Assembly: GCF_024218795.1 (NCBI RefSeq)
Contig: NZ_CP100402.1
Span: 310,001-374,000 of the forward strand
Source of the DNA: Halorussus aquaticus
Lineage (GTDB): Archaea; Halobacteriota; Halobacteria; Halobacteriales; Haladaptataceae
DNA: 64,000 nucleotides
Direction: 5' to 3'
The translations under genes were made by a program, and so were the position numbers. The notes beneath the pieces are model-generated. The model was not told the origin of the DNA, ran no database searches, and saw nothing but the letters and a program-made list of their open reading frames with translations. How positions within the stretch are numbered: position 1 is the first letter of the stretch; each line of letters starts with the position of its first letter. Shown piece by piece: positions 42,345 through 51,063 of the stretch.

Positions 42345-43109
42345 TTGACCCAGTACCAACCCACTCACACTCTCGTCGTGAGCTATCCAATAGAGGGTAC
42401 ACCACGTCATGAGGAGGTACTGTTCGAGGTCATCCAAGCAGCGTCGTCCTTCGCGGACCGAATCGTCCTATCGATCGAGACGGGAACAGTAGCCGACGAC
42501 TACCCTTCGATTATCCAGGAGTTGGACGACACCTTCACACAAACCGGTGGCAGTGATGCTGTACGGTACGACGCTCACGTGTCTGAGAGGTCACTAGAAA
42601 TGATCAAATCACTTCTGGAGATGACTGGGGGTGCCCGCATCTTTGGCATACGGAAAATTGAACTCGTACGCGACTCCGAACCGTGTCTTCGGTATGTTCC
42701 TGATCACGAAGCTTTCACGATGAATGGCGATTCGTCCGATGAAATCATTGATGCAGTCCAAAATGCGATTGACGTCGAACCGGCAGTGGTTCTCCCAAAC
42801 CACCTACTGGTGGAATGGGAAGTCACCGGTACGGAATATAGTATTTCTCCACCATCTCTCTGTGTTGGGAACGTCTGCTATGGCCTCTCTCGACTCGCAT
42901 CGGTCGAAGCGCGTCCAGAGCAGTTGGAAATCGAACTCCGATGGTACGAGCCAGAACAAGGCCAACTCGGGCAGGCAATCAGTTGGGCCGCTTCAAAGAT
43001 CGGTTTGACACGACCAGACACGCTCCGCTTTGAATCGACAGCGGAACTCTCTGACGCTGTAGAGATACTGCAAACAGTGACAGCAGCAACCGGGAAAGAC
43101 GTACTCTAA
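42345..43109 (+). CDS. Hypothetical protein
   Basis: This 254-residue protein uses a TTG start at 42345 (MTQYQPTHTLVVSYPIEG). An ATG start would cut well into conserved-looking sequence. It has alternating strands and helices without known motif. The ends are SWAASKIGLTRPDTLRFEST and VEILQTVTAATGKDVL. It lies alone, upstream of the Orc1 remnant. Role unknown. Confidence 0.65.
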   Translation: MTQYQPTHTLVVSYPIEGTPRHEEVLFEVIQAASSFADRIVLSIETGTVADDYPSIIQELDDTFTQTGGSDAVRYDAHVSERSLEMIKSLLEMTGGARIFGIRKIELVRDSEPCLRYVPDHEAFTMNGDSSDEIIDAVQNAIDVEPAVVLPNHLLVEWEVTGTEYSISPPSLCVGNVCYGLSRLASVEARPEQLEIELRWYEPEQGQLGQAISWAASKIGLTRPDTLRFESTAELSDAVEILQTVTAATGKDVL

Positions 43110-43195
43110 CTGGAATCCCTTCTCGGATACGATGCACATGGTCTGCTTGGACGAAGCGATTTCCTCGCGGCGCGGAAAACCGTGTACAATCATGA

Positions 43196-43730
43196 GTGCG
43201 GACCGCGACGAAGATTCGCCTCGACAAGTACCAGTACGGCGAACTCGTGGACATCATTCGCGGCCACGTCGAGGCGGGACTGCGGCATGGCGCGGCCGAC
43301 GACACGACGATAGCGCGCATCGCGGACCTCGCGGCCGGGGACGCGCGGTTCGCCATCGCGTTGCTTCACCGGGCCGCCGAGCGCGGAGATTGAGGTTCGT
43401 GACCCATTGAGTCCGAAGTTGGTCGAGGATATAGCCGACGACACCGAGACAGAGGTCCACGAGCGCAACGTCTATCGGTTGTCCACCAATCAGCGGATTC
43501 TGCTCGAAATCGTCCGGGAGTCGGGGGAGATTGCGGCGGGCGAGTTGTACGACGAGTACGAGCAGCGTGTGGGGAATCCGAAGTCGAAGCCCACGCGACG
43601 GCGGTATCTCCAGTCGTTAGAGCGGTACGAGTTGGTCGAGCAGTTCGGGCGGACGCGAGGGACGTGCTATCGGTACCCATCGCTTCAAGGACGAGATATT
43701 AGTATTGCTGGTACCACGCCTAAGTTATGA
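43196..43730 (+). pseudogene. Orc1/Cdc6 replication initiator remnant
   Basis: The C-terminal part of a haloarchaeal Orc1/Cdc6 is readable in two frames. IRLDKYQYGELVDIIRGHV and ARIADLAAGDARFAIALLHR come from the AAA+ lid. After a frameshift near 43390, IEVRDPLSPKLVEDIADD leads into the winged helix. That domain reads LSTNQRILLEIVRESGEIA, ELYDEYEQRVGNPKSKPTRR and YLQSLERYELVEQFGRTRG. The whole N-terminal ATPase with Walker A/B is missing, and an in-frame stop directly precedes the lid fragment. It cannot be functional. It signals integrated plasmid or replicon DNA. Confidence 0.85.
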
Positions 43731-44440
43731 TAAAAAACAGACGATGGACTTTGCTTATCGTCGGCTCTATCGTGATTATCGGACTTTCTCTCGCAATATA
43801 TCTTTCTTACGAGCAATTCGGGAGAGCAGGTTTGGAGGCGAGTTCTATTTTGACGTCTTCACTCCTCACAATTGCTTTAGTTGTATTATACCGAGAGCAG
43901 CATCTTGCTTTACGGTATCAACAAGAACCGCACCTTGAGATTAGTGACATAGAAATCAAGGAAGATCTCCAGGTAATTAGATTGAGAGTTTCCAACTTCG
44001 GCGGAGGTCCCGCAACTTCGATGAAGCTAAGGATTGGATTGTACGAATTAAGTGGAGAAGGTCCAATAGAGACAGTACAAGGTTCTTTACGGAGAATCGA
44101 GTCTATCGGAGATGCAGAGGAGGAAAAGACCCGAGCATCGTCAATAAGACCATCTGAATTAAATATCTGTTTTGAGGCTACGTCTCGGTCAGTGATATCG
44201 CTGGGAGGGACAGGACCAAATCAGGACTCTCTTGCTCGGATACTGGATTCCGAGTTTGAAGGGAATCGAGACGTAATTTATGGAAAGGTCTCAGTCTACT
44301 ACAGTACAAAATTCTCAAAGGACAACAGACATATCTCCGACTTTTCGCTTCAGTTCAACAATCATGATGATATCGACTACATACCTATGGATTTCCTACC
44401 GTGGGAAGATGAGAATATGAGAAGAGAACTTGGAAGTTAG
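43727..44440 (+). CDS. Membrane-anchored hypothetical protein
   Basis: This 237-residue protein has two N-terminal membrane helices (WTLLIVGSIVIIGLSLAIYLS and SILTSSLLTIALVVLYR). A soluble domain of about 170 residues follows, beginning HLEISDIEIKEDLQVIRLRV with a beta-sandwich-like pattern (VSNFGGGPATSMKLRIGLYE). The DNA is notably AT-richer than its surroundings, suggesting recent acquisition. It overlaps the end of the Orc remnant by 4 nt (ATGA). Haloarchaeal islands often carry such proteins. Function unknown. Confidence 0.7.
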   Translation: MIKNRRWTLLIVGSIVIIGLSLAIYLSYEQFGRAGLEASSILTSSLLTIALVVLYREQHLALRYQQEPHLEISDIEIKEDLQVIRLRVSNFGGGPATSMKLRIGLYELSGEGPIETVQGSLRRIESIGDAEEEKTRASSIRPSELNICFEATSRSVISLGGTGPNQDSLARILDSEFEGNRDVIYGKVSVYYSTKFSKDNRHISDFSLQFNNHDDIDYIPMDFLPWEDENMRRELGS

Positions 44441-44776
44441 AAATCGCAGGACGTTACTGGAATTCGTTCACTTTCGCTCATCGCTTCTACCGACCACTCA
44501 CAGACCATTCTGTGACTCTACCGCCAGAATCAGGATTTATTCGTTCACGCTCGCCAGACACTCTTTTAGTCGGTATATCTCGCACCGAGTATGCCACCGA
44601 ATCGTGGCCCGAACGCGGGCAGATCGAGCCAGAACCGAACCACGCGACGACCGACGAGATTACGCTACACCAGTGAGGTCATCCAGATCACGAAGCCGTC
44701 GCTCGCGGCGATGAAACCGACGAGGGACATGAGCAAAAGTCGCGTTCAGTGATGGACTGACGGACCAACTATCAAG
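44441..44776. other. Intergenic region, no firm gene
   Basis: This 336-bp stretch has only short ORFs. One plus-strand ORF of 53 codons (from ATG 44590) is basic and Thr/Arg-rich, probably chance. Confidence 0.4.
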
Positions 44777-45046
44777 CTACTCTTCGTTGTTTTCCAGTTC
44801 TTCTGCGTCGAGATCGCCCGCGAGATACGCGCGACCCTTGTCGGTGATTTGGTAGTATCCTTGTTGGCCGAGTATTCGCTCGACGTAGCCGTGGTCTTCA
44901 AGTAATTTGAGTCGGCGTTTTACGGTTCGCTGTGAGAAGGTTGCTCCCTCAAGCCGCAGATTTTCATAGAGTGGCGTTGGAGGGAGTGCAATCTCTTTCT
45001 CCGCGAGAAATTTGAGAATAGCCTCATCACGGAGATTCGGTTCCAT
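44777..45046 (-). CDS. PhiH1-repressor-like winged-helix protein
   Basis: This 89-residue protein is nearly all one winged helix: MEPNLRDEAILKFLAEKEIA, then ATFSQRTVKRRLKLLEDHGYV and the wing ERILGQQGYYQITDKG. It resembles the phage PhiH1 repressor-type HTH proteins of haloarchaeal viruses and plasmids. It is divergent from the PadR/zinc-finger operon. The 18-bp palindrome at 45137-45154 in the shared promoter region is its most likely operator. Confidence 0.85.
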   Translation of the reverse strand: MEPNLRDEAILKFLAEKEIALPPTPLYENLRLEGATFSQRTVKRRLKLLEDHGYVERILGQQGYYQITDKGRAYLAGDLDAEELENNEE

Positions 45047-45136
45047 CAGGCGATTTTTTCACACCAATGCACATAACCACACCGAAAAATCCAGTATTTC
45101 ACCAATTGATTCCGTAGGTCCCTAAATAGTGCCGTC

Positions 45137-45177
45137 TGTCGCTATATAGCGACAATATTTATTACCAGTGGGTAATA
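45137..45177. promoter_or_regulatory. Two adjacent palindromic operator candidates
   Basis: TGTCGCTATATAGCGACA (45137-45154) is a perfect 18-bp palindrome. It is followed by TATTACC-AGTG-GGTAATA (45160-45177), a 7-bp inverted repeat with a 4-nt gap. A TATA-like AATATTTAT lies between them. They sit in the divergent region of the PhiH1-like repressor and the downstream plus-strand operon. Confidence 0.6.
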
Positions 45178-45221
45178 CGTTCAAGCTAAGGACAACCGGA
45201 GGTGCTAGCTCAGGAAAACTG

Positions 45222-45243
45222 GGCCGGTGTCGCCGCACCGGCC
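45222..45243 (+). other. Stable 8-bp hairpin in the operon leader
   Basis: The arms GGCCGGTG (45222-45229) and CACCGGCC (45236-45243) pair perfectly with a 6-nt loop. It lies in the leader of the plus-strand operon, 115 bp before its first gene, and may be an attenuator, a short-transcript terminator or a protein site. Confidence 0.5.
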
Positions 45244-45357
45244 TTCGGTGGTCCTCCACAGGAGAACCATGCACGCATTCGCCCAGACGGGACTTGAATG
45301 TCCCGCACGACCAGCGGATAGTCTATCAATCGCCCAGACGACGGGAGGTGCCCAGCG

Positions 45358-45690
45358 ATGAGCGCGGATTCCTCTCGGTCGGTCGAGAACCTCCGAGCGT
45401 TCGAGCGCGACCTGTTATACGCAGTCCGCGCGCTCGAACGCGACAGCGACAACCCGCCGAAGGGTCTTGTGGTCAAGGCGTATCTCGATGAACGGTACGG
45501 CGATGACATCAATCATTCTCGGCTATACCAGAATCTGGACCGGTTAGCCGAGCGCGGCCTGCTAGAGAAGGCCGAGAGGGATGGCAGGACCAACGAGTAC
45601 GCCACCACCGACACTGCCGAGCAACTGCTCGTCCAGCACGCCAAGCGCCGCGCCGACGCAGTCGGCCTGAACGGAGGTGACTCGAAGTGA
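45358..45690 (+). CDS. PadR-like winged-helix regulator
   Basis: This 110-residue protein has the PadR-type layout: NLRAFERDLLYAVRALERDSDNP, then KAYLDERYGDDINHSRLYQN. NLDRLAERGLLEKAERDGRT is the recognition helix and wing, and a helix follows. It is the first gene of a four-gene chain joined by 4-nt stop/start overlaps. A close relative in the same chain is at 46231-46626. It probably controls this plasmid-type operon. Confidence 0.85.
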   Translation: MSADSSRSVENLRAFERDLLYAVRALERDSDNPPKGLVVKAYLDERYGDDINHSRLYQNLDRLAERGLLEKAERDGRTNEYATTDTAEQLLVQHAKRRADAVGLNGGDSK

Positions 45691-46079
45691 CCCAAGCCAT
45701 CGAGGAGTTCGGACCGGACCTCACTGAGGCAATCCCCGAAACCTTCGATGTGTGCGACGACTGCGGAACACCGACGATTCAACTCTCGTCACATACGTGT
45801 CCGGACCCAGACACTGTAGACGACCCGACGCGCGCCGACCTTGATGCCCGGATCAACAATGACCCGTACCCGGCACAGGAGACGGTCCTCGTCATCCAGA
45901 CCACCGGCCAACGGTCGTACGCCTACCACGAGACCGACCACGACGAGAACCCGCTCTGCCCGGTTGACCACGACGGACTTACGCAACTCGCCCGTACGGA
46001 AGCACAATCACAGCGGTACGCGCCCTGCCAGTTCTGTCACCGTATCCGCCGCGCGAACGAGGAGGTGACCGGCCAATGA
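45687..46079 (+). CDS. Zinc-finger-type hypothetical protein
   Basis: This 130-residue protein starts with GTG overlapping the previous stop (GTGA). Two Cys clusters are visible: VCDDCGTPTIQLSSHTC near the N-terminus, and PCQFCHR near the C-terminus. They suggest two small zinc sites around a His-rich middle (AYHETDHDENPLCPVDH). Such proteins are common in haloarchaeal plasmids and viruses and their roles are unknown. It is coupled to the next gene through ATGA. Confidence 0.75.
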   Translation: MTQAIEEFGPDLTEAIPETFDVCDDCGTPTIQLSSHTCPDPDTVDDPTRADLDARINNDPYPAQETVLVIQTTGQRSYAYHETDHDENPLCPVDHDGLTQLARTEAQSQRYAPCQFCHRIRRANEEVTGQ

Positions 46080-46234
46080 GTGCGTGTTGGGCGCTGGAGG
46101 ATGGCGAGTGTCCGGCGTGCAAGACACCGATTCATGCCATCGCCGCCAACAGTCCCACCGAGTGTACGGTCCAGCCGTGTGGCTGTACCATCCCCAAGGG
46201 TATCACTTCTAGTTACGGAGGTGGGGGTCGATGA
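46076..46234 (+). CDS. 52-residue zinc-knuckle protein
   Basis: This short gene is easily missed. It runs ATG at 46076 to TGA at 46234 and overlaps both neighbours by ATGA. The product MSACWALEDGECPACKTPIH continues to PCGCTIPKGITSS. CPAC and CGC with a central CTV make a four-Cys zinc site. Overlapping starts and stops on both sides, acidic start and Cys pattern all support it as real. Role unknown. Confidence 0.7.
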   Translation: MSACWALEDGECPACKTPIHAIAANSPTECTVQPCGCTIPKGITSSYGGGGR

Positions 46235-46626
46235 AGCAGTCTCGCTCGGTCAATCAGACGGCGGCCGACCTCACCAGCTATAAGCGCGATCTCTTGCTGG
46301 CGGTGTACCGCGCAAACCAAGCCACCGAGACACCTGTCGGCGCGGATGTCAAGCGAGAACTGGAAGCGCTCGGCCAGACCAACACCGCGGGCGGCCAGTT
46401 CTACCCCCGCCTCAATGAACTAGTCGAGCGAGGATTCCTCACCAAGAGCGACCACCCTGACGACGCACGCGGATTCACCTGCGACCTCACCGGCGAAGGC
46501 AAAACCGTACTCACGCAGTTGTTCGTGCGGAACGCCATCTCGCTCGACATCGACGTTCCCGAGTCCGATCTGCCTGCGGACCCGCCGCGGCCCGGCCGCC
46601 GACTCTGCGGGCGACCTCGCGGATAG
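46231..46626 (+). CDS. PadR-like winged-helix regulator, second copy
   Basis: This 131-residue protein is related to the first gene in the chain: LTSYKRDLLLAVYRANQATETP, then GGQFYPRLNELVERGFLTKS for the recognition helix, then the wing DDARGFTCDLTGEGKTVL. The last 20 residues are Pro/Arg-rich and may be extra. It closes the four-gene coupled chain. Two related regulators in one chain suggest a duplicated plasmid control module. Confidence 0.8.
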   Translation: MKQSRSVNQTAADLTSYKRDLLLAVYRANQATETPVGADVKRELEALGQTNTAGGQFYPRLNELVERGFLTKSDHPDDARGFTCDLTGEGKTVLTQLFVRNAISLDIDVPESDLPADPPRPGRRLCGRPRG

Positions 46627-46719
46627 CCCGGACACCTTTCGTTCGTCCGTTTCGCGCCCACGAACGCCTAGCAGACGGTATCGCTCACCAGCCACTCCTG
46701 CCGACAACCCAGAGAACTG

Positions 46720-47622
46720 ATGACCACCGACACCCCCACCGACGACGAACTCCTTCCCGAACCGCTCGCCGAACTCGTCGAACAGCGAATCCAACAAGCA
46801 ACCGCCGACCTCCGAGACCAAATCGGCGACCTCGAAGCCGAGGTAGACACGCTCCGCGACGAACTCGTCGAGGAACGCGACGCCCGCCGCGAGGCTGAAG
46901 CCCGACTTGCAGAGTTAGAGGAGACGGTCGAAGGCGAACACGATGCCAGACTCAGCGCCCTCGAAGCAAAAGCGAACGGCACCCGATCAATGATCGCCGA
47001 ACTGCAATCACGAGAACTCGAAAAAGGCGCGCATTTCGCCTACGAGAACGTCGAGGCGAACATCATGGATGAACTGCTGGACGTGGATGGTGACCGCGTC
47101 GAACGCATCACCAAAGACGACGGCAACCAGTACGCCCGGCTTCCCGGCGAAGAAGACGCCCTCGAACGCGGCGGCACCGTCGCTCACTCAACTGCGGATC
47201 TCCTACCTATCCAGCGACTCGCTCGCTACGACGACGAAATGCTCGCAAGTGTCACCAACCGCAAGCCGGACGAACTCGCGGCGAAGGCGTGGCGGGAACG
47301 CGACAACCCCGGCCGCTACCAGTTGTGGACCAGCGGGAGCAGTAGATGGCGCGTCTACCTGAAGTCGTCAGACCTCGCCGATTGGATTCGCGCTCACGAA
47401 GAAGGCGTCTCGAAAAACTACGCCCAAGAACTCGCCCGGCGGACGCTCGACGCGATGCGTGAACTCAGCAAGCATCGACTCATCACCACCCAGAAAGAAC
47501 GCACCGCGGACGGTCTCTCCTACAAGGAGAACGTCGTGGTCCTGAAAGACGACGTGGATTTACCGGGTGACCCGTCTCTCAGTAACTCGGACGGTCCGGC
47601 AACAAACGAGGTGGCCGGATAG
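46720..47622 (+). CDS. Coiled-coil hypothetical protein of plasmid type
   Basis: This 300-residue protein is highly acidic, with a long coiled coil at about 20-95 (LRDQIGDLEAEVDTLRDELV and following heptads). A globular half follows, with SGSSRWRVYLKSSDLADWIR and an HTH-like AQELARRTLDAMRELSKHRL. It may bind DNA through the C-terminal helices. Proteins of this form occur in haloarchaeal plasmids near regulators. It lies 93 bp after the regulator chain. No firm function. Confidence 0.75.
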   Translation: MTTDTPTDDELLPEPLAELVEQRIQQATADLRDQIGDLEAEVDTLRDELVEERDARREAEARLAELEETVEGEHDARLSALEAKANGTRSMIAELQSRELEKGAHFAYENVEANIMDELLDVDGDRVERITKDDGNQYARLPGEEDALERGGTVAHSTADLLPIQRLARYDDEMLASVTNRKPDELAAKAWRERDNPGRYQLWTSGSSRWRVYLKSSDLADWIRAHEEGVSKNYAQELARRTLDAMRELSKHRLITTQKERTADGLSYKENVVVLKDDVDLPGDPSLSNSDGPATNEVAG

Positions 47623-47911
47623 CAAGGTTGCCGGACCAGATTAGGCTCCGAGAGGACTACGTCTCTCCCACGAACAACCGTAATCGACCGCGGTCGTGAA
47701 AACGCCACGACGTGTAGACCGCCATGATGGCGGCTCCTCGTGGTGTGGATGCCGGACGACTACCTGTCGGTTTGTCTCGTTCATCGGCTATCATCGGCGT
47801 CACCGAGACCCCTCTCCCGGAGAGTTCACGGACAACAGCATCTGTGGTCGGACTGCGTTTCGACCGTCGGCGTTCTCTTCGGGTTCGTGAGGAGCCGGAT
47901 GGTGGGTTCGG

Positions 47912-49300
47912 TTACTCTGAGGGTGGTTGAAACTGATATTCTTGCTGGTTGGCAGGTGCGTCTTCTGGGACCTCGTGGTGGTTGAGGAGCTGGGTAGGGT
48001 AGGTTTCGTAGGCTAACCCAATCAACAGTCCCTCCACTTCGGCTAGATACGCTGGGTAGCCGTACGGACCTGTATATTTTTCTGGGTCCCAGGCTCGTAT
48101 CCAGAGGTATGTTTGTTCTTTGAGTTGGTGGGTTCCTTGTTTGAATAGCTCGCTGGCCCAGCTGCGTTTCTTTGAATCTTCACCGAACACGGTGTCGGAT
48201 AGCTCTCCGACGTGCCAGTAGCTTCCATCACCCCAGCGAGCGAAGCTCCGCGTTCCAGTTCGATTCTTTGCGATTTCCTTGAAGTTCGCACTCAATTCGT
48301 TCTTTTTCCCGTATGCTTCTGCTTTGCCGATATATCGTGGGATGATCTCGGCAGGTGATGGATTATCGGACGTAAGCTGGTACATGACGTATAACAGCCC
48401 GTTCGGGCCGTCTTTCACCCCGTTGCTGTGAACACAGCGTTTTCCTTCTTCGCGGATCCGAGTATCAATTGCGTCACTCCGTTTCAGTACCGTTGACGAG
48501 CCGACATCCGTGAGTTCTACGACGAGGTTTTCGTCTGTCTCGAAGAGCGGAATCGGATCCGCCTCTTCGGGGTCATGAATCTCTTTATGGATTGTCTGTT
48601 CCACCCAGTTGTGCCAGAGATTTGCTTTGTGTTTGCCGTTTAGGTCGTGGCCTGTATTGCCAGCGGCCGTCCTTGCTTCTTCATTCGGGGTCTCGTTCTC
48701 TAGGTCAACCCATTCGGGACCCACCTTCCCCATCTCGTGTGGAACCCTGTTTGGAACGAAATCTCGGTTTGCGAAAACCCGATTAAATTGCCGATTAGAG
48801 TGGACGAGACCGACAGTCTTTGCTTCGAGTTCTTGTCGATACGTGGGATACCCATATGGGCCAGTCTCAACCTCGCTCACATCAACTAGCCATGCGTAAA
48901 GCGGTGAATCTGCACGCTCGTAGACCGTTGCAATGTGATCATATTTCCCGTAACTACCCCACGACCCATCGTCTTCCCATTCCGAGATTGGGAGGGCATC
49001 GCGCACCTTCCTGAAATGGTTCATAAGTCGGCTTGCAATATTGCTGGTCTCGCCAATGTAGACAGGGATGATATCAGACGGCCCCTGAACAGGGTCGTCA
49101 AGGAGATACAACAGATACAGATAATCGCCAGACCCCCGTCCTAGACGGTACGAGTCGTATGCAGCAGTCATCTCCAACGCTGTCCCGGAATCGTCAATCA
49201 TTGGGACAGGGTCCGGCGTATCAGCTGTATTGATATCTTTGAGTACGGTCTGTGACACCCACTGGTCCCACAACTCGCTTTTTGTCTGATTTTTCACCAT
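47912..49300 (-). CDS. Protein with two GIY-YIG-like nuclease domains
   Basis: This 462-residue protein has an internal duplication. The first half contains YLYLLYLLDD and, about 20 residues on, VYIGETSNIASRLMNHF, which is a GIY-YIG signature with the following Arg. The second half contains GLLYVMYQL then RYIGKAEAYG, a weaker copy. Both halves start alike (SELWDQWVSQTVLKDI and NLWHNWVEQTIHKEI) and end with TGPYGYP-type segments. GIY-YIG domains are in homing, restriction and repair nucleases. The second copy lacks part of the motif and may be structural. It stands alone, on the opposite strand to its neighbours. Target unknown. Confidence 0.7.
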   Translation of the reverse strand: MVKNQTKSELWDQWVSQTVLKDINTADTPDPVPMIDDSGTALEMTAAYDSYRLGRGSGDYLYLLYLLDDPVQGPSDIIPVYIGETSNIASRLMNHFRKVRDALPISEWEDDGSWGSYGKYDHIATVYERADSPLYAWLVDVSEVETGPYGYPTYRQELEAKTVGLVHSNRQFNRVFANRDFVPNRVPHEMGKVGPEWVDLENETPNEEARTAAGNTGHDLNGKHKANLWHNWVEQTIHKEIHDPEEADPIPLFETDENLVVELTDVGSSTVLKRSDAIDTRIREEGKRCVHSNGVKDGPNGLLYVMYQLTSDNPSPAEIIPRYIGKAEAYGKKNELSANFKEIAKNRTGTRSFARWGDGSYWHVGELSDTVFGEDSKKRSWASELFKQGTHQLKEQTYLWIRAWDPEKYTGPYGYPAYLAEVEGLLIGLAYETYPTQLLNHHEVPEDAPANQQEYQFQPPSE

Positions 49301-49542
49301 CGGTCAGTTAACAGAGTGTGAAAAGAACGGCTACCTCAAAGCATCGGTTTCACCGACTGCTACGGATACTCGCTGTCTCTAATACGTGGTTTGGAGGCGG
49401 GAGTTACGTCGACCGTCGAGTCCCCATTTGAACGACGAGACGTGCATCAGTCGCCGTTCATACTGCACAGGTCGGTGGCAAAACGGCGGGGTTCGCGCTC
49501 CTCACCATTTAAGATAGCTTCCCAGGTACACTGTGGCAAGAC

Positions 49543-50004
49543 ATGCGTGACGCGACTCTCTGTTACGTCTTTGATGGCAACGACGTCCTGTTCATAGAGA
49601 AGAAACGTGGCCATGGAGAAGGCCGATACGTTGGTCCTGGAGGAAAGGTTGAGAACGGCGAATCCATCGCGGAAGGCGCAATTCGTGAGACACGCGAGGA
49701 GACATCTATCATTGTGGATTCTGTTGAGAAGAAGGGTGAGTTAGAGTTCTACTTTGCCGAGGAGCCATTCATGCAGGTGCATGTTTTCCGGTCGGACTCA
49801 TACTCCGGTAAACCAGCTGAATCCGAGGAGGCAATACCAGTCTGGCTTGATGCTACTGACCTTCCGTACGACGAGATGTGGAAAGCCGACAAGCATTGGC
49901 TTCCCCACCTCATCGAGGGAACCACCTTCACGGGCACATTCTGGTATGACGAAGACGGCGACGACCTCCACGAATACTCACTCGAAACGGACAGTAAACT
50001 GTAG
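49543..50004 (+). CDS. Nudix hydrolase (MutT-like)
   Basis: This 153-residue protein carries the Nudix box, read as GGKVENGESIAEGAIRETRE followed by ETSI, with the catalytic Glu pair intact. The start MRDATLCYVFDGNDVLFIEK and GRYVGPGGKVE are typical of MutT-like 8-oxo-dGTP diphosphatases. The later residues (HEYSLETDSKL) are variable. Substrate is inferred only broadly, as oxidised or modified nucleotides. It lies upstream of the island at 50057-57699. Confidence 0.92.
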   Translation: MRDATLCYVFDGNDVLFIEKKRGHGEGRYVGPGGKVENGESIAEGAIRETREETSIIVDSVEKKGELEFYFAEEPFMQVHVFRSDSYSGKPAESEEAIPVWLDATDLPYDEMWKADKHWLPHLIEGTTFTGTFWYDEDGDDLHEYSLETDSKL

Positions 50005-50056
50005 TTCAACCGCGAGAGGCGTAGTCTCTCGTGTTCGCAAACCGAAGAGAGGCGGA

Positions 50057-50310
50057 ATGAAAGGAACCTGCTGTTACTGTAAGTGCGATTTGTATGTCGG
50101 GCATCGTGGTACCGGGGATGCGTATCGAACCGCTGGCCACGACGCGTGGAACCTCCTGTGGGTGTACGTCGAGACTGTAACGGTGGTGAGATCGAGACGC
50201 CCACGCTCGGCACAACCGAGGTCGTCGCGGCCGCCTTGCACGTCGTCATGCAAGTGGCCGCTTCGCAGACGAGCCGGTTGGCATTGACGAGGGTTAAGTT
50301 GGAAGCGTGA
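50057..50310 (+). pseudogene. Decayed small zinc-finger gene, copy 1
   Basis: It starts ATG 50057 (MKGTCCYCKCDLYVGHRG), which has Cys pairs, then continues AYRTAGHDAWNLLWVYV. A frameshift near 50155 follows. The other frame then reads CNGGEIETPTLGTTEVVAAA and ASQTSRLALTRVKLEA to the stop at 50310. The same protein is recognisable at 57415-57697, so this is a damaged member of a repeated small zinc-finger family. It bounds the left side of the island. Confidence 0.7.
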
Positions 50311-50451
50311 GGTTCTGCCGACGAAAGGTGATTTGATGCTCTCGTCTCTAGAATTTGGTCCGGAGGTACTGTGGTGACAGAAGAGAGTTCTGAGTCTCGC
50401 GGATATGTTCGAGCGTATCGTAATCCTGTGTGAATCCGAATTCGTGAAAGT

Positions 50452-50870
50452 TTATATCGTAACACTACTCGGATCAATTTGCTCATGGATGCCGTCGAAA
50501 TCGTCGTCGAAGCTCGCAATTGACTATGTGCGATTGTTGTGGCGTCCGTGAAGCTGAGTTTGTGGTCGTCGTACGTGGTGAAGCACTCGAACGCGGCTTC
50601 GAAGATATCAGGGGTGACGTGGTCGAAGGTGTTCACGTCCGGGTAGGGGTTGTTTCCGAGAATCCGGTCGGCAATCGTGGTCGCTGCGGTGACGTCGTTT
50701 GTCCGTCTCCGCGTGAGTGTTACCGCCTCGTCGAGAATATAGTCGTTCGTGTACGGTTGACCGAATTCACCGTCAAGGACGCGGTCGAAGAAAGACTGCG
50801 CTGTCTCGTGTCTCGCGGCATCTTCGTCATGATAGGCTTAGTACACACCCGTATCGATGAAGATGCTCAT
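50452..50870 (-). pseudogene. vapC: Broken VapC-type PIN toxin
   Basis: The PIN reading frame starts MSIFIDTGVY at 50870, with the first catalytic Asp, but codon 11 is TAA. It then continues AYHDEDAARHETAQSFFDRV and YTNDYILDEAVTLTRRRTND. After a frameshift near LSFTDATTIAH it ends SFDDDFDGIHEQIDPSSVTI, which carries the last Asp pair. A trace of the antitoxin C-terminus (AVLLTTDIGDIIYE) overlaps the start by ATGA. So a whole vapBC pair once lay here. An in-frame stop and a frameshift make it inactive. Confidence 0.85.
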
Positions 50871-51063
50871 TCGTAGATGATGTCGCCGATATCAGTAGTT
50901 AGTAATACAGCTTCTTTATTCAGTTTATATGGTGTAAGTTATTCGGTGTTGCTTGGTTCGTTGTGCGAACTCATCACTGGTTCCATCGGCTAGCTCCACC
51001 GCTGATTGGTGACGGATATGCCTCCAAAAATGTTTCACCAACAGGCCATCTATCATCAACTGA

